Source: Oscillospiraceae bacterium (GTDB taxonomy: Bacteria; Bacillota; Clostridia; Oscillospirales; Ruminococcaceae). From it: a DNA stretch of 26,455 nucleotides. Numbering within the stretch: position 1 is the first letter of the stretch; each line of letters starts with the position of its first letter. This document shows positions 5,966 to 14,314 of this stretch, piece after piece. Position numbers and translations under genes: made by a program. The notes beneath the pieces are model-generated. The model ran no database searches and was not told the origin of the DNA. It saw only the letters and a program-made list of their open reading frames with translations. The stretch is from contig JAEDGE010000007.1 of assembly GCA_016297675.1 (NCBI GenBank), positions 1 through 26,455 on the forward strand. The letters are read 5' to 3'.

Positions 5966-6991
5966 ATGGCATCAGCTGCACAAAGAAGAATTAAATCAAT
6001 CAGCTACGCCAAGTATGGATATATTTTCATTGCACCATTTTTTATTGTATACGCTTTCTTCCAGATCTGGCCACTGATCAACACCTTTATCTTGAGTGTA
6101 TACGGAAACGGTGCAGAGGGAGATACCTTCGTTGGAATGCAGAATTTCCAGACGCTTCTGTTCGGCGGCGATGACCGTTCAGCACGTCGGATTCATGAAG
6201 AATTCTTCCGCGACTTTGGAAATACACTGATCCTCTGGGTCGGTAACTTTATTCCGCAGATTCTCCTGTCTTTGATTCTCGCTGTTTGGTTCACAGATTC
6301 CAAGCTGCATATTCCGGGACAGGGCTTCTTCAAGGTTGTTATGTATCTGCCGAATATTATCACAGCTGTATCCGTTGCAGCTTTGTTCATGCGTTTCTTC
6401 TCAAACTCCAATATGTGTTTGGTCAACGGTTTGATTACGTCATCCGGTGGACAAGCGTATATGTTTGAGGATAGTGCATTCTGGTCACGTGCAATCGTTA
6501 TGTTCATCCAGACATGGTTGTGGTTTGGTAATACCATGATTATGATGATGTCTGGTATCTTGGGCATTAACCCATCTTTGTTTGAAGCGGCTGCAATCGA
6601 TGGTGCAACCAGCGGTCAGGTGCTTCGCAAGGTTACACTGCCGTTGCTGCGACCGATGGTTGTATACACCCTGATCACTTCTATGATCGGTGGTTTGCAG
6701 ATGTTCGATATTCCGTTCCTCTTCCACACCAAGAAGGAAACCCTCAACAAGTATTTGGAAACAGCTGCTGTATTCGTTTATAAGAACTTCCGTACCAGTG
6801 AGGATAAGGTACAGTATGGTTATGCCGGTGCGGCTTCCATCATTCTCTTTATCATTACAGCACTTCTGGGTATTCTCGTATTCCGGATGAATCGTGATGC
6901 TGACGAGGCTCGGAAGAAGAAAGAACGGAAGGAACTTGTAAAGGCTTACAAGAGAGAGCAGAAAATGGCAAAGATGGGAGGAATTGACTAA
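5966..6991 (+). CDS. Sugar ABC transporter permease 1 (MalF/UgpA type)
   Basis: A 341-residue inner-membrane permease subunit of the carbohydrate uptake-1 family. The N-terminal membrane segment (AKYGYIFIAPFFIVYAFF) begins near residue 12, followed by further hydrophobic segments and the EAA loop EAAAIDGATSGQVLRKVTLP that docks the ATPase. The C-terminus is highly basic and charged (DEARKKKERKELVKAYKREQ), longer than usual. The start ATG 5966 has GAGAGGG at 5951-5957 with 8 bases of spacing; the in-frame GTG at 5957 overlaps that ribosome site and is unlikely. The stop overlaps the next start by one base (TAATG), so the two permeases are translationally coupled. Confidence 0.92.
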   Translation: MASAAQRRIKSISYAKYGYIFIAPFFIVYAFFQIWPLINTFILSVYGNGAEGDTFVGMQNFQTLLFGGDDRSARRIHEEFFRDFGNTLILWVGNFIPQILLSLILAVWFTDSKLHIPGQGFFKVVMYLPNIITAVSVAALFMRFFSNSNMCLVNGLITSSGGQAYMFEDSAFWSRAIVMFIQTWLWFGNTMIMMMSGILGINPSLFEAAAIDGATSGQVLRKVTLPLLRPMVVYTLITSMIGGLQMFDIPFLFHTKKETLNKYLETAAVFVYKNFRTSEDKVQYGYAGAASIILFIITALLGILVFRMNRDADEARKKKERKELVKAYKREQKMAKMGGID

Positions 6992-7866
6992 TGGAACAAG
7001 TAGGCGTAAAGGATAATTATAAAACAATACAAAACTTGAAGTCTGCTGGATGCTTTATTGTCTGCATTTTGCTGACATTGATCTGTCTGGTTCCGCTTTA
7101 TATCATGATTGTCAATGCCTGCCGTGGTCATAATGCCATCTTGCAGTCTCCGGTTTCTTTGATTCCGGGTGGCAACTTCGTTGAGAACATGAAGAACATC
7201 ACCACCCAGTCTCCGCAGTGGAATCTGTGGCTTGGTTACCGGAACAGCTTAATCATTGCAGCTGGTTCTACACTTTTGACCGTATTCTTCTCTGCAATGA
7301 CAGCCTATGGTTTGACTGTTTATCAGTTCAAGGTTCGGGACGGTGCTTACACGCTCATTCTGGCAGTTATGATGATTCCGATTCAGGTAACTTCTACCGG
7401 TTTCGTACAGTTCATGGTTGGCACACTGGGCTTGGCAGACTCTTTCATTCCGTTGATTGTACCGGCAATTGCCGCTCCGGCGATTGTATTCTATATGCGT
7501 CAATACATGAAGTCCTCTTTCCCATTGGACATTGTAGAGGCTGCAAGAATTGACGGATGCAGTGAGTTCAGAACCTTTATTTCCATTGCCCTTCCGATGA
7601 TGAAGCCGGCAATTGCAGTACAGGCAATCTTTGCATTTGTACAGAACTGGAACAACTACTATACACAGAACATGATTTTGATCTCCAATGACAAGATGAT
7701 CACCATGCCGATGATGGTACAGAAAGTACTGGGTCAGGATAAGAACATTGACCTTGGTGCACAGTATGCAGCGGTTGCATTGTCTGTTATTCCGATCATT
7801 CTCATCTATGTCTGCTTGTCTCGTTTCATCGTTGGTGGCGTTGCCCTCGGCGGTGTTAAGGAATAA
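6991..7866 (+). CDS. Sugar ABC transporter permease 2 (MalG/UgpE type)
   Basis: The 291-residue partner permease completes the heterodimeric channel. A first membrane segment lies near 16-38 (AGCFIVCILLTLICLVPLYIM), followed by a periplasmic-side loop and five more segments; the EAA loop reads EAARIDGCSEFRTFISIALP. A terminator follows, so the operon ends here without an ATP-binding subunit. In Firmicutes and related gut bacteria such importers commonly share a MsmK-type ATPase encoded elsewhere; that is inferred for this genome. Confidence 0.92.
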   Translation: MEQVGVKDNYKTIQNLKSAGCFIVCILLTLICLVPLYIMIVNACRGHNAILQSPVSLIPGGNFVENMKNITTQSPQWNLWLGYRNSLIIAAGSTLLTVFFSAMTAYGLTVYQFKVRDGAYTLILAVMMIPIQVTSTGFVQFMVGTLGLADSFIPLIVPAIAAPAIVFYMRQYMKSSFPLDIVEAARIDGCSEFRTFISIALPMMKPAIAVQAIFAFVQNWNNYYTQNMILISNDKMITMPMMVQKVLGQDKNIDLGAQYAAVALSVIPIILIYVCLSRFIVGGVALGGVKE

Positions 7867-7887
7867 TCAGATTACAATCTGTATAAT

Positions 7888-7926
7888 AAAAGCACTGCGG
7901 ATTCATTCCACAGTGCTTTTTCTTTT
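7888..7926 (+). terminator. Terminator of sugar ABC operon
   Basis: AAAAGCACTG (7888-7897) pairs with CAGTGCTTTT (7911-7920), continuing inward with GGA/TCC after a mismatch; T-tract TTTTTCTTTTT ends at 7926. Confidence 0.92.
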
Positions 7927-7937
7927 TGAAAACATAT

Positions 7938-7969
7938 AAAAAATGCAGCCCACTTGGACTGCATTTTTT
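7938..7969 (-). terminator. Terminator of the ymfF-ymfH-lgt-folD operon (bidirectional)
   Basis: AAAAAATGCAG (7938-7948) pairs with CTGCATTTTTT (7959-7969). The flanking A- and T-runs make it usable from either strand; it lies 27 bases past the folD stop on the minus strand. Confidence 0.88.
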
Positions 7970-7995
7970 GTTTTATGGATTTGTGAGCACTTGGA

Positions 7996-8853
7996 TTATG
8001 CAAGACCATGCTGCAATTTTGCAGCATGCAGCGTGTTCTTCATCAACATTGCAATGGTCATTGGACCAACACCACCCGGAACAGGTGTGATGTATCCTGC
8101 CTTTGGTTCTACTGCATCAAAGTCTACATCGCCGCAGAGCTTGCCATCTTCCATGCGATTGATACCAACATCAATGACAACTGCACCCTCTTTTACCATG
8201 TCCGCAGTTACAAATTTCGGCTTTCCGATGGCAACCACCAGAATGTCTGCATTCGCACAGATTTCTTTGAGGTTCTTGGTGCGAGAATGGCAGATGGTAA
8301 CCGTTCCGTTTTTTTGCAGCAGCAGCATTGCCATTGGCTTGCCCACGATGTTGCTTCTGCCAATCACAACGCATTGTTTTCCGCAGATATCTACACCAGT
8401 GCTGGCGATGAGTTCCATAATGCCAGCTGGTGTGCAGGGGAGAAAATCATAGTCTCCGATCATAATTTTTCCCACATTGACCGGATGGAATGCATCCACA
8501 TCCTTTAGTGGAGAGATGGCATGAATGACTGCTTGCTCATCAATGTGTTCCGGCAGCGGCAGTTGTACCAGAATGCCGTTGACCTTGTTGTCCTTATTCA
8601 GCACACCGATGAGATCCAGTAGCTGTTCCTGTGTGGTATTTTCATTCATACGATATTCAAACGGATGAAATCCGACTTCTTCACAGGCACGCTGTTTGTT
8701 GCGGACATAGACCTGTGATGCTGGGTCATTTCCCACGAGAATGACTGCCAACCCCGGATGAATACCATGGTTTTCCCGCAGCTCTTCCGTTTCTTTTTTG
8801 ATTTCGTTTCGCACTTTCACGGATACGATTTTTCCATTGATCAATTTTGCCAT
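7996..8853 (-). CDS. folD: Bifunctional methylenetetrahydrofolate dehydrogenase/cyclohydrolase
   Basis: FolD interconverts 5,10-methylene-, methenyl- and 10-formyl-tetrahydrofolate in the cytoplasm, feeding purine, formyl-Met-tRNA and C1 metabolism. The 285-residue product has all expected landmarks in order: YVRNKQRACEEVG (catalytic Lys in the YxxxK motif), VQLPLPEH, PCTPAGIM, GRSNIVGKPMAMLL (nucleotide-binding loop) and PVPGGVGPMTIAML near the end. The start is ATG at 8853, with AAGGAGG on the minus strand (8864-8870) 10 bases upstream. The frame stays open farther upstream, but that part is a shadow of the lgt 3' end. It is the last gene of the operon, 19 bases after lgt. Confidence 0.97.
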   Translation of the reverse strand: MAKLINGKIVSVKVRNEIKKETEELRENHGIHPGLAVILVGNDPASQVYVRNKQRACEEVGFHPFEYRMNENTTQEQLLDLIGVLNKDNKVNGILVQLPLPEHIDEQAVIHAISPLKDVDAFHPVNVGKIMIGDYDFLPCTPAGIMELIASTGVDICGKQCVVIGRSNIVGKPMAMLLLQKNGTVTICHSRTKNLKEICANADILVVAIGKPKFVTADMVKEGAVVIDVGINRMEDGKLCGDVDFDAVEPKAGYITPVPGGVGPMTIAMLMKNTLHAAKLQHGLA

Positions 8854-8872
8854 GATGGAACGTCCTCCTTGT

Positions 8873-9970
8873 TTATTCGTGATTGGAATCAGAATCGGTT
8901 TCGGTAGATGGTTCTTCTTCTGCTGATTCCGGTTCTGTTGCAGATGCATCCGTTTCTTCCTTTTGCAAGGATAACGGATCAGTGGTTTCCGTTTTTGTCT
9001 GATTTTTTTCTGTTGTCTGTTTTTTCTTTTCTTCGTTGTGTTTGGCATCCATTTCCGCCATCATTGCCTTGCAGTCGTCTGTGTTGCAGTAGAGTTGATA
9101 ATCCTCCCCCATACGCCGCACATGTCCGCCGATGACAATGAACAGGATGACAGAAACTACCACACAAATGGCTGCAATCATCTGGGAAATACGCATATTG
9201 CCGATTACCAGACTGTCTACTCGCAGACCCACAATAAAGAAGCGGCCAAGTCCGTACCAGCCAATATACATCAGGAAAATTTGTCCATCAAATTTTCTCC
9301 ATTTTTTCCCGCAAATTGCCAGTAATACAAAGCCCAGCAGACACCAAACAGATTCATATAGAAAACATGGATGAACCGGTGTGGCAGCATCCAATGTTTC
9401 ACCAAAGTTATGGTAAAAAGTTGTGGTGGGATAAACATCAGAAATCCAGCTTTGAATGCGTCCGCCTGTCATACCGAAAATAGAATTGGTGTTGCAGCCG
9501 AACGCTTCCTGATTGAAAAAATTGCCCCAGCGTCCGATACCTTGCCCCAACAGGAAACCAGCACCGCATAGATCCAATAGCGGCAGTATCCGTACTTTTC
9601 GGATTTTGGCAATGAGGCAACCAACTACCAATGCACCGATTAGTCCGCCGTAAATGGCAAGTCCGCCCAGACGCAGATTGAAAATGCGTTTCCAGTCGCC
9701 GGCGTAGCTGTCCCATTCCAGAATGACATAATACGCTCTTGCTCCTACAATCGCACCAATAATGCCACCGATGATGGCATCAATTGCCCGATCTGGATGA
9801 ATCCCATAAGAACGCATATTGCGAAACGCATACAGCATGGCAAGCAGCAGTCCGCAGGTGATGAGCAGCCCGTACCATTGAATATCAATCCCGAAGATCG
9901 AAAAAGCAGTGCTGTCAATATGCAGATCAATGCCGAGCTTTGGAAATTGAATTTCATTTTGTGCTAACAT
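8873..9970 (-). CDS. lgt: Prolipoprotein diacylglyceryl transferase with acidic C-terminal tail
   Basis: Lgt transfers diacylglycerol from phosphatidylglycerol to the lipobox cysteine of preprolipoproteins at the membrane; three such lipoproteins are encoded in this window. The 365-residue protein shows several membrane segments, YGGLIGA near 110 and the Lgt signature GRWGNFFNQEAFG near 150, plus HPCFLYES near 205. The catalytic body ends at about 295; the remaining 70 residues are a hydrophilic Glu/Lys/Thr/Ser-rich tail (from CKAMMAEMDAKHNEEKKK onward) that usual 260-300 residue Lgt proteins lack. No other in-frame start lies upstream of ATG 9970 and no SD is close to it; the nearest AAAGGAG is about 35 bases upstream, partly inside a hairpin. 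Translation may be coupled to ymfH. Confidence 0.95.
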   Translation of the reverse strand: MLAQNEIQFPKLGIDLHIDSTAFSIFGIDIQWYGLLITCGLLLAMLYAFRNMRSYGIHPDRAIDAIIGGIIGAIVGARAYYVILEWDSYAGDWKRIFNLRLGGLAIYGGLIGALVVGCLIAKIRKVRILPLLDLCGAGFLLGQGIGRWGNFFNQEAFGCNTNSIFGMTGGRIQSWISDVYPTTTFYHNFGETLDAATPVHPCFLYESVWCLLGFVLLAICGKKWRKFDGQIFLMYIGWYGLGRFFIVGLRVDSLVIGNMRISQMIAAICVVVSVILFIVIGGHVRRMGEDYQLYCNTDDCKAMMAEMDAKHNEEKKKQTTEKNQTKTETTDPLSLQKEETDASATEPESAEEEPSTETDSDSNHE

Positions 9971-9989
9971 ATTGGTATTTCGGGATTCC

Positions 9990-10007
9990 GGAGCGGAACC
10001 CCGCTCC
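9990..10007 (-). promoter_or_regulatory. Hairpin in the ymfH-lgt gap
   Basis: GGAGCGG (9990-9996) pairs with CCGCTCC (10001-10007), loop AACC on the plus strand. In the minus-strand mRNA it overlaps the only SD-like sequence (AAAGGAG) before lgt and has no T-tract, so it is not a terminator. It may tie lgt translation to ribosomes finishing ymfH. Confidence 0.5.
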
Positions 10008-10014
10008 TTTCTGT

Positions 10015-11301
10015 TTAATCCTTATTTTTCATAATCGAAAGCGTTGCCTGCTGCGGCAGCAGTTCTTCTTGCAGCCAGCGATTTGCCTCTGCGATCGTCA
10101 GACTGGAGAGCAAATTGACCATATCAAATGGAGTCACATTGCTCATAGCTGCATTGATCATCATATTGGCAACAGATTCCACGTTGTTGAACTTTCGGAT
10201 CAGTTTGCCGTAGGCATTTTTCCGGCTATTTTCAAACAGAGTCTCATCCAGACCATTCTTTGCAGCATCAGCAATTGCCTCGAAAATCCGCTCCCGTACG
10301 GCATACGGATCGCTGGATTCTCCCTCAAACATGGCAACAAAGAAATCATCGCCGTTGAAAATCTCTACGGAGAAGGTTTCATTGATGAGCTGGTCTTTCA
10401 GCATTCCCTGATAAAGTGGGGAGGTGAGGTGTGTCAAAACTTGTAAGGTCAGTGTTGCCAGCAGCTCTTTTTTCAGGTTTTCCAAACCGGAAGCCGGCTT
10501 GCATTTATAGCCAAGCACAAACATTGTCGTGCCGATTGGTGCAAAATCAATGGTTTCTGCCCGTACAATTTCCGTTGGCTCTTCCGGAAAGATGCATTCC
10601 AGTTGCATATCTTCGCATGGCTTCAGCAGCTTGTCAGCCAATTCCAGTACTTCTTCCACTTTGCAGTTGCCGGCAACAGAAAGCACCATATTGTGCAGAT
10701 TATAGAATGTGTTGTAGCAGCGGTAGAGCAGTTCCGGTGTAATCTGGGCAATGCTCTCGATAGTACCGGCAATATCAATTTTAACAGGATGCTTGTGGAA
10801 CAAGCCTTGCAGCATGTTGAAAAAGATTCGCCAACCTGGATCATCGTTGCACATTTTGATTTCCTGTCCGATGATACCCTGTTCTTTCTGGACACTTTCT
10901 ACTGTGAAATAGGGTGACTGTACGAAAGAAAGCAGAATTTCCAGTGATTCCTGATAATGAGAGGAGCAGCTGAACAGATAGCAGGTTTTGTCAAAAGAGG
11001 TGAATGCGTTGGCATTCGCACCGGTTTTCGCATAGAGGTCGAACACATCACAGTCTTCATTCTCAAAGAGCTTGTGTTCCAAATAGTGTGCAATGCCTTC
11101 TGGCACACAGCAAAAATCTTTTTCCTGCTTGGTTTTAAACTGCGTGTTAATCGAACCGTATTTTGTGCCAAACAAAGCTTCTGTTGTACTGAACCCTTCC
11201 ATTTCACTGACATAGATGGAAAGACCGCTTTTGTGTTTAATATGGGTGTACTGTTCGCTGATTTGCGGACAGGTTATGCGTTCGATTTTGGTTTCTGCCA
11301 T
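10015..11301 (-). CDS. ymfH: M16 (insulinase-family) zinc peptidase, YmfH type
   Basis: A 428-residue M16 peptidase. The inverted zinc-binding motif HxxEH is intact in GIAHYLEHKLFE (near residue 90), with the downstream metal-ligand Glu plausible in the following helix (QKEQGIIGQEIKMCNDDP). The N-terminal half carries the catalytic domain and the C-terminal half the inactive-type M16 domain ending LSIMKNKD. Bacillus YmfH is the catalytic member of a pair with YmfF, and the pair is the same here with a 4-base gap. Related subunits process ribosomally made peptides (for example AlbE/AlbF for subtilosin), but no precursor peptide is evident nearby, so a housekeeping role is more likely. It is likely cytoplasmic, as no signal peptide is seen. 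Confidence 0.9.
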   Translation of the reverse strand: MAETKIERITCPQISEQYTHIKHKSGLSIYVSEMEGFSTTEALFGTKYGSINTQFKTKQEKDFCCVPEGIAHYLEHKLFENEDCDVFDLYAKTGANANAFTSFDKTCYLFSCSSHYQESLEILLSFVQSPYFTVESVQKEQGIIGQEIKMCNDDPGWRIFFNMLQGLFHKHPVKIDIAGTIESIAQITPELLYRCYNTFYNLHNMVLSVAGNCKVEEVLELADKLLKPCEDMQLECIFPEEPTEIVRAETIDFAPIGTTMFVLGYKCKPASGLENLKKELLATLTLQVLTHLTSPLYQGMLKDQLINETFSVEIFNGDDFFVAMFEGESSDPYAVRERIFEAIADAAKNGLDETLFENSRKNAYGKLIRKFNNVESVANMMINAAMSNVTPFDMVNLLSSLTIAEANRWLQEELLPQQATLSIMKNKD

Positions 11302-11305
11302 AATA

Positions 11306-12580
11306 TTACGCCTCCTCTTCTTTGGTATCCATAATATAAACGGTATCCAGTACCAGACTGCGGGCAGCGTTTTGAATGTCTTCTTTGGTGACAGCCTCGT
11401 AACGCCGCAGGGTTTCCTCTATTTCCAGATATTCGTTCCGATAGTAACACCCCTGATACCAAGAGAGATAGGAGGTCGGCGTATCGCCGATTCCGTTCAG
11501 CGTGTTATAGACGCTCATCTTTGCAGATTCTAATTCGGTATCGGTGATATTTCCCTCCTGAATGGCAGTTAGTTGCCGCAGGATTTCTGTTTTTGCCTTT
11601 TCCAGATTGTCATGTTCTACGCCGCTGCTGATGACAAGGGTCTGCTTTGCTGCCAGATAGGCACTGGAGCAGTAATAGCAGAGACTGAGCGTTTCTCTGA
11701 CATTGGCAAACAGTTTCGAGGATGGCATCCCGCCGAGAATATAGTTCATCATTTGCATCGCGTAGCGATTGGAGCAGTCTGATTTCAGGGCAAGCACCAT
11801 TTTTGATTGATTCACTGGCAGTGGTTCTATCACGGTTGCCGGTTCTGCTTTGGCAGGACTGGGGGTGAGGAACTGGCAGGCTGGAATCTCGACACGTTCG
11901 ATTTGTGACAAAGCGTGCAACAGCGTTTCTTTGACACGGGGGTCAGATTCTGCACCAACGAAGTAAATTTCCGCTGGAGCATGATGCAGAACCTGTAAAT
12001 ATGCCTCGTAAGTGTTGCGGGTGTCCAGCTGTTCCACATCTTCTTTTTTTCCATAGCAGGAGAGTGCTGCCGGTTCATTTTGAAAAGCGGTTTCCAGAGC
12101 CTGTGCAGTGGCATAAGCACGCTTTTCATTGATCTCTGCCTCAATGGTGTCGAGCAGATCTTTTTGTTTGATCTGAAATTCAAAATCGGTAAAACAGCCG
12201 TTTTTGCAGTTGGGCTGGAGCAGAGAGGTCAGAAGAATGTCCAGCATTTCCTGCAATAGCGGTTCCTGATGCAGAGCATATCGGTCGGCGATGGTGCTGA
12301 TGGTGATGCTGGGAGACTGGAAGTCACCAAACTTGGAAACGCCAGAGGAAAGAGACATTCCGTAGAGGGTATCTATTTTCTCTGCGAGGGCTTCCATAGA
12401 AGGATACTTCGCATTGCTGACAGACAGCAGAGAAAAGGCAAGAGCGGTTTTTGCTGCCATGTCTTTTTTCATTGGTTGAAAAAATTGAATGCAAATGGTA
12501 TTGGTTTTTAATTTCGAGTCCAGAATTTCCGAGTACCCGATGGAGTCGGTCAGCTGGACTCTGCTATAAGAAACAGGCAT
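11306..12580 (-). CDS. ymfF: M16-family partner protein lacking the zinc motif, YmfF type
   Basis: This 424-residue M16-fold protein heads the minus-strand operon. The region aligning with the catalytic helix (ALAFSLLSVSNAKYPSMEALAEKIDTLYG) has no HxxEH, so it is expected to be the non-catalytic half of a YmfF/YmfH heterodimer, as in mitochondrial processing peptidase-like pairs. A Tyr/Arg-rich substrate-contact region typical of the family appears later (VRETLSLCYYCSSAY). The start is ATG 12580: AAAGGA at 12588-12593 on the minus strand is 7 bases upstream. An in-frame extension to 12655 runs through the promoter and is rejected. The SD AGAAAGGAT is perfectly complementary to the first 9 bases of the small RNAs at 341 and 540. 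Confidence 0.87.
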   Translation of the reverse strand: MPVSYSRVQLTDSIGYSEILDSKLKTNTICIQFFQPMKKDMAAKTALAFSLLSVSNAKYPSMEALAEKIDTLYGMSLSSGVSKFGDFQSPSITISTIADRYALHQEPLLQEMLDILLTSLLQPNCKNGCFTDFEFQIKQKDLLDTIEAEINEKRAYATAQALETAFQNEPAALSCYGKKEDVEQLDTRNTYEAYLQVLHHAPAEIYFVGAESDPRVKETLLHALSQIERVEIPACQFLTPSPAKAEPATVIEPLPVNQSKMVLALKSDCSNRYAMQMMNYILGGMPSSKLFANVRETLSLCYYCSSAYLAAKQTLVISSGVEHDNLEKAKTEILRQLTAIQEGNITDTELESAKMSVYNTLNGIGDTPTSYLSWYQGCYYRNEYLEIEETLRRYEAVTKEDIQNAARSLVLDTVYIMDTKEEEA

Positions 12581-12632
12581 AATGTCATCCTTTCTGATAG
12601 AATGTGATGCCGGGAGAAAGGCATCCGTTCTT

Positions 12633-12641
12633 ATTATACCA
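12633..12641 (-). promoter_or_regulatory. Extended -10 promoter of ymfF operon
   Basis: On the minus strand TGGTATAAT (12641-12633) is an extended -10 element. The -35 position holds only a weak TGGTAA. It would start transcription about 46 bases before the ymfF ATG. Confidence 0.6.
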
Positions 12642-12731
12642 TATCTTTTTATCAATTACCAGAGGTTTTTTCAGTTTTTTCACAAATCATTTTTCTTTTA
12701 AAGGGAAAGAATTTGTTGCCTTTCTCATTGG

Positions 12732-12772
12732 CGTATCATACGAATTTCGAATACCTGTCATACAGCTGTCAT
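12732..12772 (+). promoter_or_regulatory. Symmetric and repeated motifs in divergent intergenic region
   Basis: Between the divergent ymfF and amino acid ABC promoters lie an exact palindrome CGTATCATACG (12732-12742), a near-palindrome CGAATTTCG (12741... to 12750 area) and a direct repeat CTGTCAT at 12755-12761 and 12766-12772, spaced 11 bases (one helical turn). They sit just upstream of the -35 at 12793, where an activator or repressor could bind. No regulator is identified. Confidence 0.35.
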
Positions 12773-12792
12773 GAAAATATCATATTATCCTC

Positions 12793-12821
12793 TTGATTTT
12801 TTTCTGGCTTTGTGATAAAAT
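12793..12821 (+). promoter_or_regulatory. Promoter of amino acid ABC operon
   Basis: TTGATT (12793-12798) and TAAAAT (12816-12821), 17-base spacer; predicted start near 12828, with GAAAGGGG as ribosome site before ATG 12864. Confidence 0.65.
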
Positions 12822-12863
12822 AAAGCGAATCATTACACAAGAATCATAGAAAGGGGTAGTGTT

Positions 12864-13547
12864 ATGTGGTTTCAGGACCTATGCGATACCTTTTATAAAT
12901 GTTTTATTAAGGAAGATCGCTATCAGCTATTGATAGATGGTATCGGTGTGACGGTACGGGTTTCGCTTTTGGCAGCGGTATTTGGACTGCTCATTGGTTT
13001 TTTGATTGCCCTTTGCAATCTCTCCAATAAGAAGGGGCTGCGGCTGATTGGTAAGATTTATACAGATATTATCCGTGGGACACCGTCTGTAACCCAGTTA
13101 ATGATTATCTATTTTGTTGTCTTTGCTTCTGTTCATTGGCCAAAATGGATCATTGCTGCCATTGCGTTCGGAATCAATTCCGGTGCTTACGTATCAGAGG
13201 TGATTCGAGCCGGTATTCTTTCCGTAGATAAGGGACAGGTGGAAGCAGGGCGTTCTCTTGGCTTGAATGGTCGGCAGACGATGACAAAAATTGTTGTACC
13301 GCAGGCGATTAAGAATATTTTTCCAGCACTCTGCAATGAGTTTATCACGCTGATTAAGGAGACCGCAATTGTTGGGTATGTTGGCTTGGTGGATATTCAA
13401 AAGGCAGGTGACTTTATCAAAACAGCAACCTACGAGGCGTTTATGCCGCTGATTGGAACAGCTGTGATTTATTTTGTCATGATTAAGCTGCTGACGATTT
13501 TGCTGGGACTGTTGGAAAAACGACTTAGAAAATCGGAAGTCCGATAA
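12864..13547 (+). CDS. Polar amino acid ABC transporter permease
   Basis: A 227-residue membrane permease of the His/Glu/Gln/Arg/opine family (HisM/GlnP type). The first membrane segment is near 28-50 (VRVSLLAAVFGLLIGFLIALC), DIIRGTP follows near 69, and the EAA docking loop reads EAGRSLGLNGRQTMTKIVVPQA near 128. A single permease gene suggests a homodimer. It is the first gene of the operon, directly followed by its ATPase. The actual amino acid cannot be read from the sequence. Confidence 0.93.
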   Translation: MWFQDLCDTFYKCFIKEDRYQLLIDGIGVTVRVSLLAAVFGLLIGFLIALCNLSNKKGLRLIGKIYTDIIRGTPSVTQLMIIYFVVFASVHWPKWIIAAIAFGINSGAYVSEVIRAGILSVDKGQVEAGRSLGLNGRQTMTKIVVPQAIKNIFPALCNEFITLIKETAIVGYVGLVDIQKAGDFIKTATYEAFMPLIGTAVIYFVMIKLLTILLGLLEKRLRKSEVR

Positions 13548-13559
13548 GGAGGGATGACT

Positions 13560-14282
13560 GTGATTCGGGTAGAAAATTTACATAAGCATTTTGGAAATCT
13601 GAAAGTGCTGACTGGAATTGATGAACATATTGAAGAAGGAGAAGTGGTCGTTGTCATTGGACCGTCTGGTTCCGGAAAGAGTACATTCCTTCGCTGTTTG
13701 AATTTACTGGAAACACCGACAGAGGGAAAAATCTTTGTAGATGATGAGCAGATCAATGCTCCGAAGGTGGATGTCAACCGCATTCGACAGAAAATGGGCA
13801 TGGTATTTCAACAGTTTAATCTATTTCCGCATCTTACCGTCATGGAAAATCTGACACTTGCCCCCGTTCTGCTCAAGAAGATGACCAAGGAGCAAGCAAA
13901 GGAAAAGGGGAAAGGTCTGCTGAAGCGGGTCGGTCTGGCAGAAAAAGCGGATGCCTATCCCAATCAGCTTTCCGGCGGACAGAAGCAGCGGATTGCAATT
14001 GCAAGAGCACTGGAGATGGAACCAGAAATCATGCTGTTTGATGAGCCAACCTCTGCACTGGATCCGGAAATGGTCGGCGAAGTGCTGGATGTTATGAAAG
14101 ATCTTGCAAGATCCGGTATGACGATGGTCGTTGTCACACATGAAATGGGATTTGCAAGAGAAGTAGCAACCAGAGTGCTGTTCATGGATCAGGGGGTTGT
14201 CATGGAAAGTGGAACACCAGAAGAAATTTTCAATCATCCACAGAATGAGAGAACCAAGCAGTTTTTAAGCAAGGTTCTTTAA
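13560..14282 (+). CDS. Polar amino acid ABC transporter ATP-binding protein
   Basis: The 240-residue cytoplasmic ATPase that energises the importer. All ABC motifs are present: Walker A GPSGSGKST (near 35), Q-loop FQQFNLFPH (near 80), signature LSGGQKQR (near 135), Walker B IMLFDEPTS (near 155) and the switch His in VVVTHEMG (near 192). The SD AGGAGG (13548-13553) lies 6 bases before GTG 13560 but directly abuts ATG 13554, so GTG 13560 (MIRVENLHKHFG) is the better start; using the ATG would add only two residues. Confidence 0.95.
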   Translation: MIRVENLHKHFGNLKVLTGIDEHIEEGEVVVVIGPSGSGKSTFLRCLNLLETPTEGKIFVDDEQINAPKVDVNRIRQKMGMVFQQFNLFPHLTVMENLTLAPVLLKKMTKEQAKEKGKGLLKRVGLAEKADAYPNQLSGGQKQRIAIARALEMEPEIMLFDEPTSALDPEMVGEVLDVMKDLARSGMTMVVVTHEMGFAREVATRVLFMDQGVVMESGTPEEIFNHPQNERTKQFLSKVL

Positions 14283-14314
14283 ATGGTGACATTGTACAGT
14301 GGAGAAAAAAGTAA

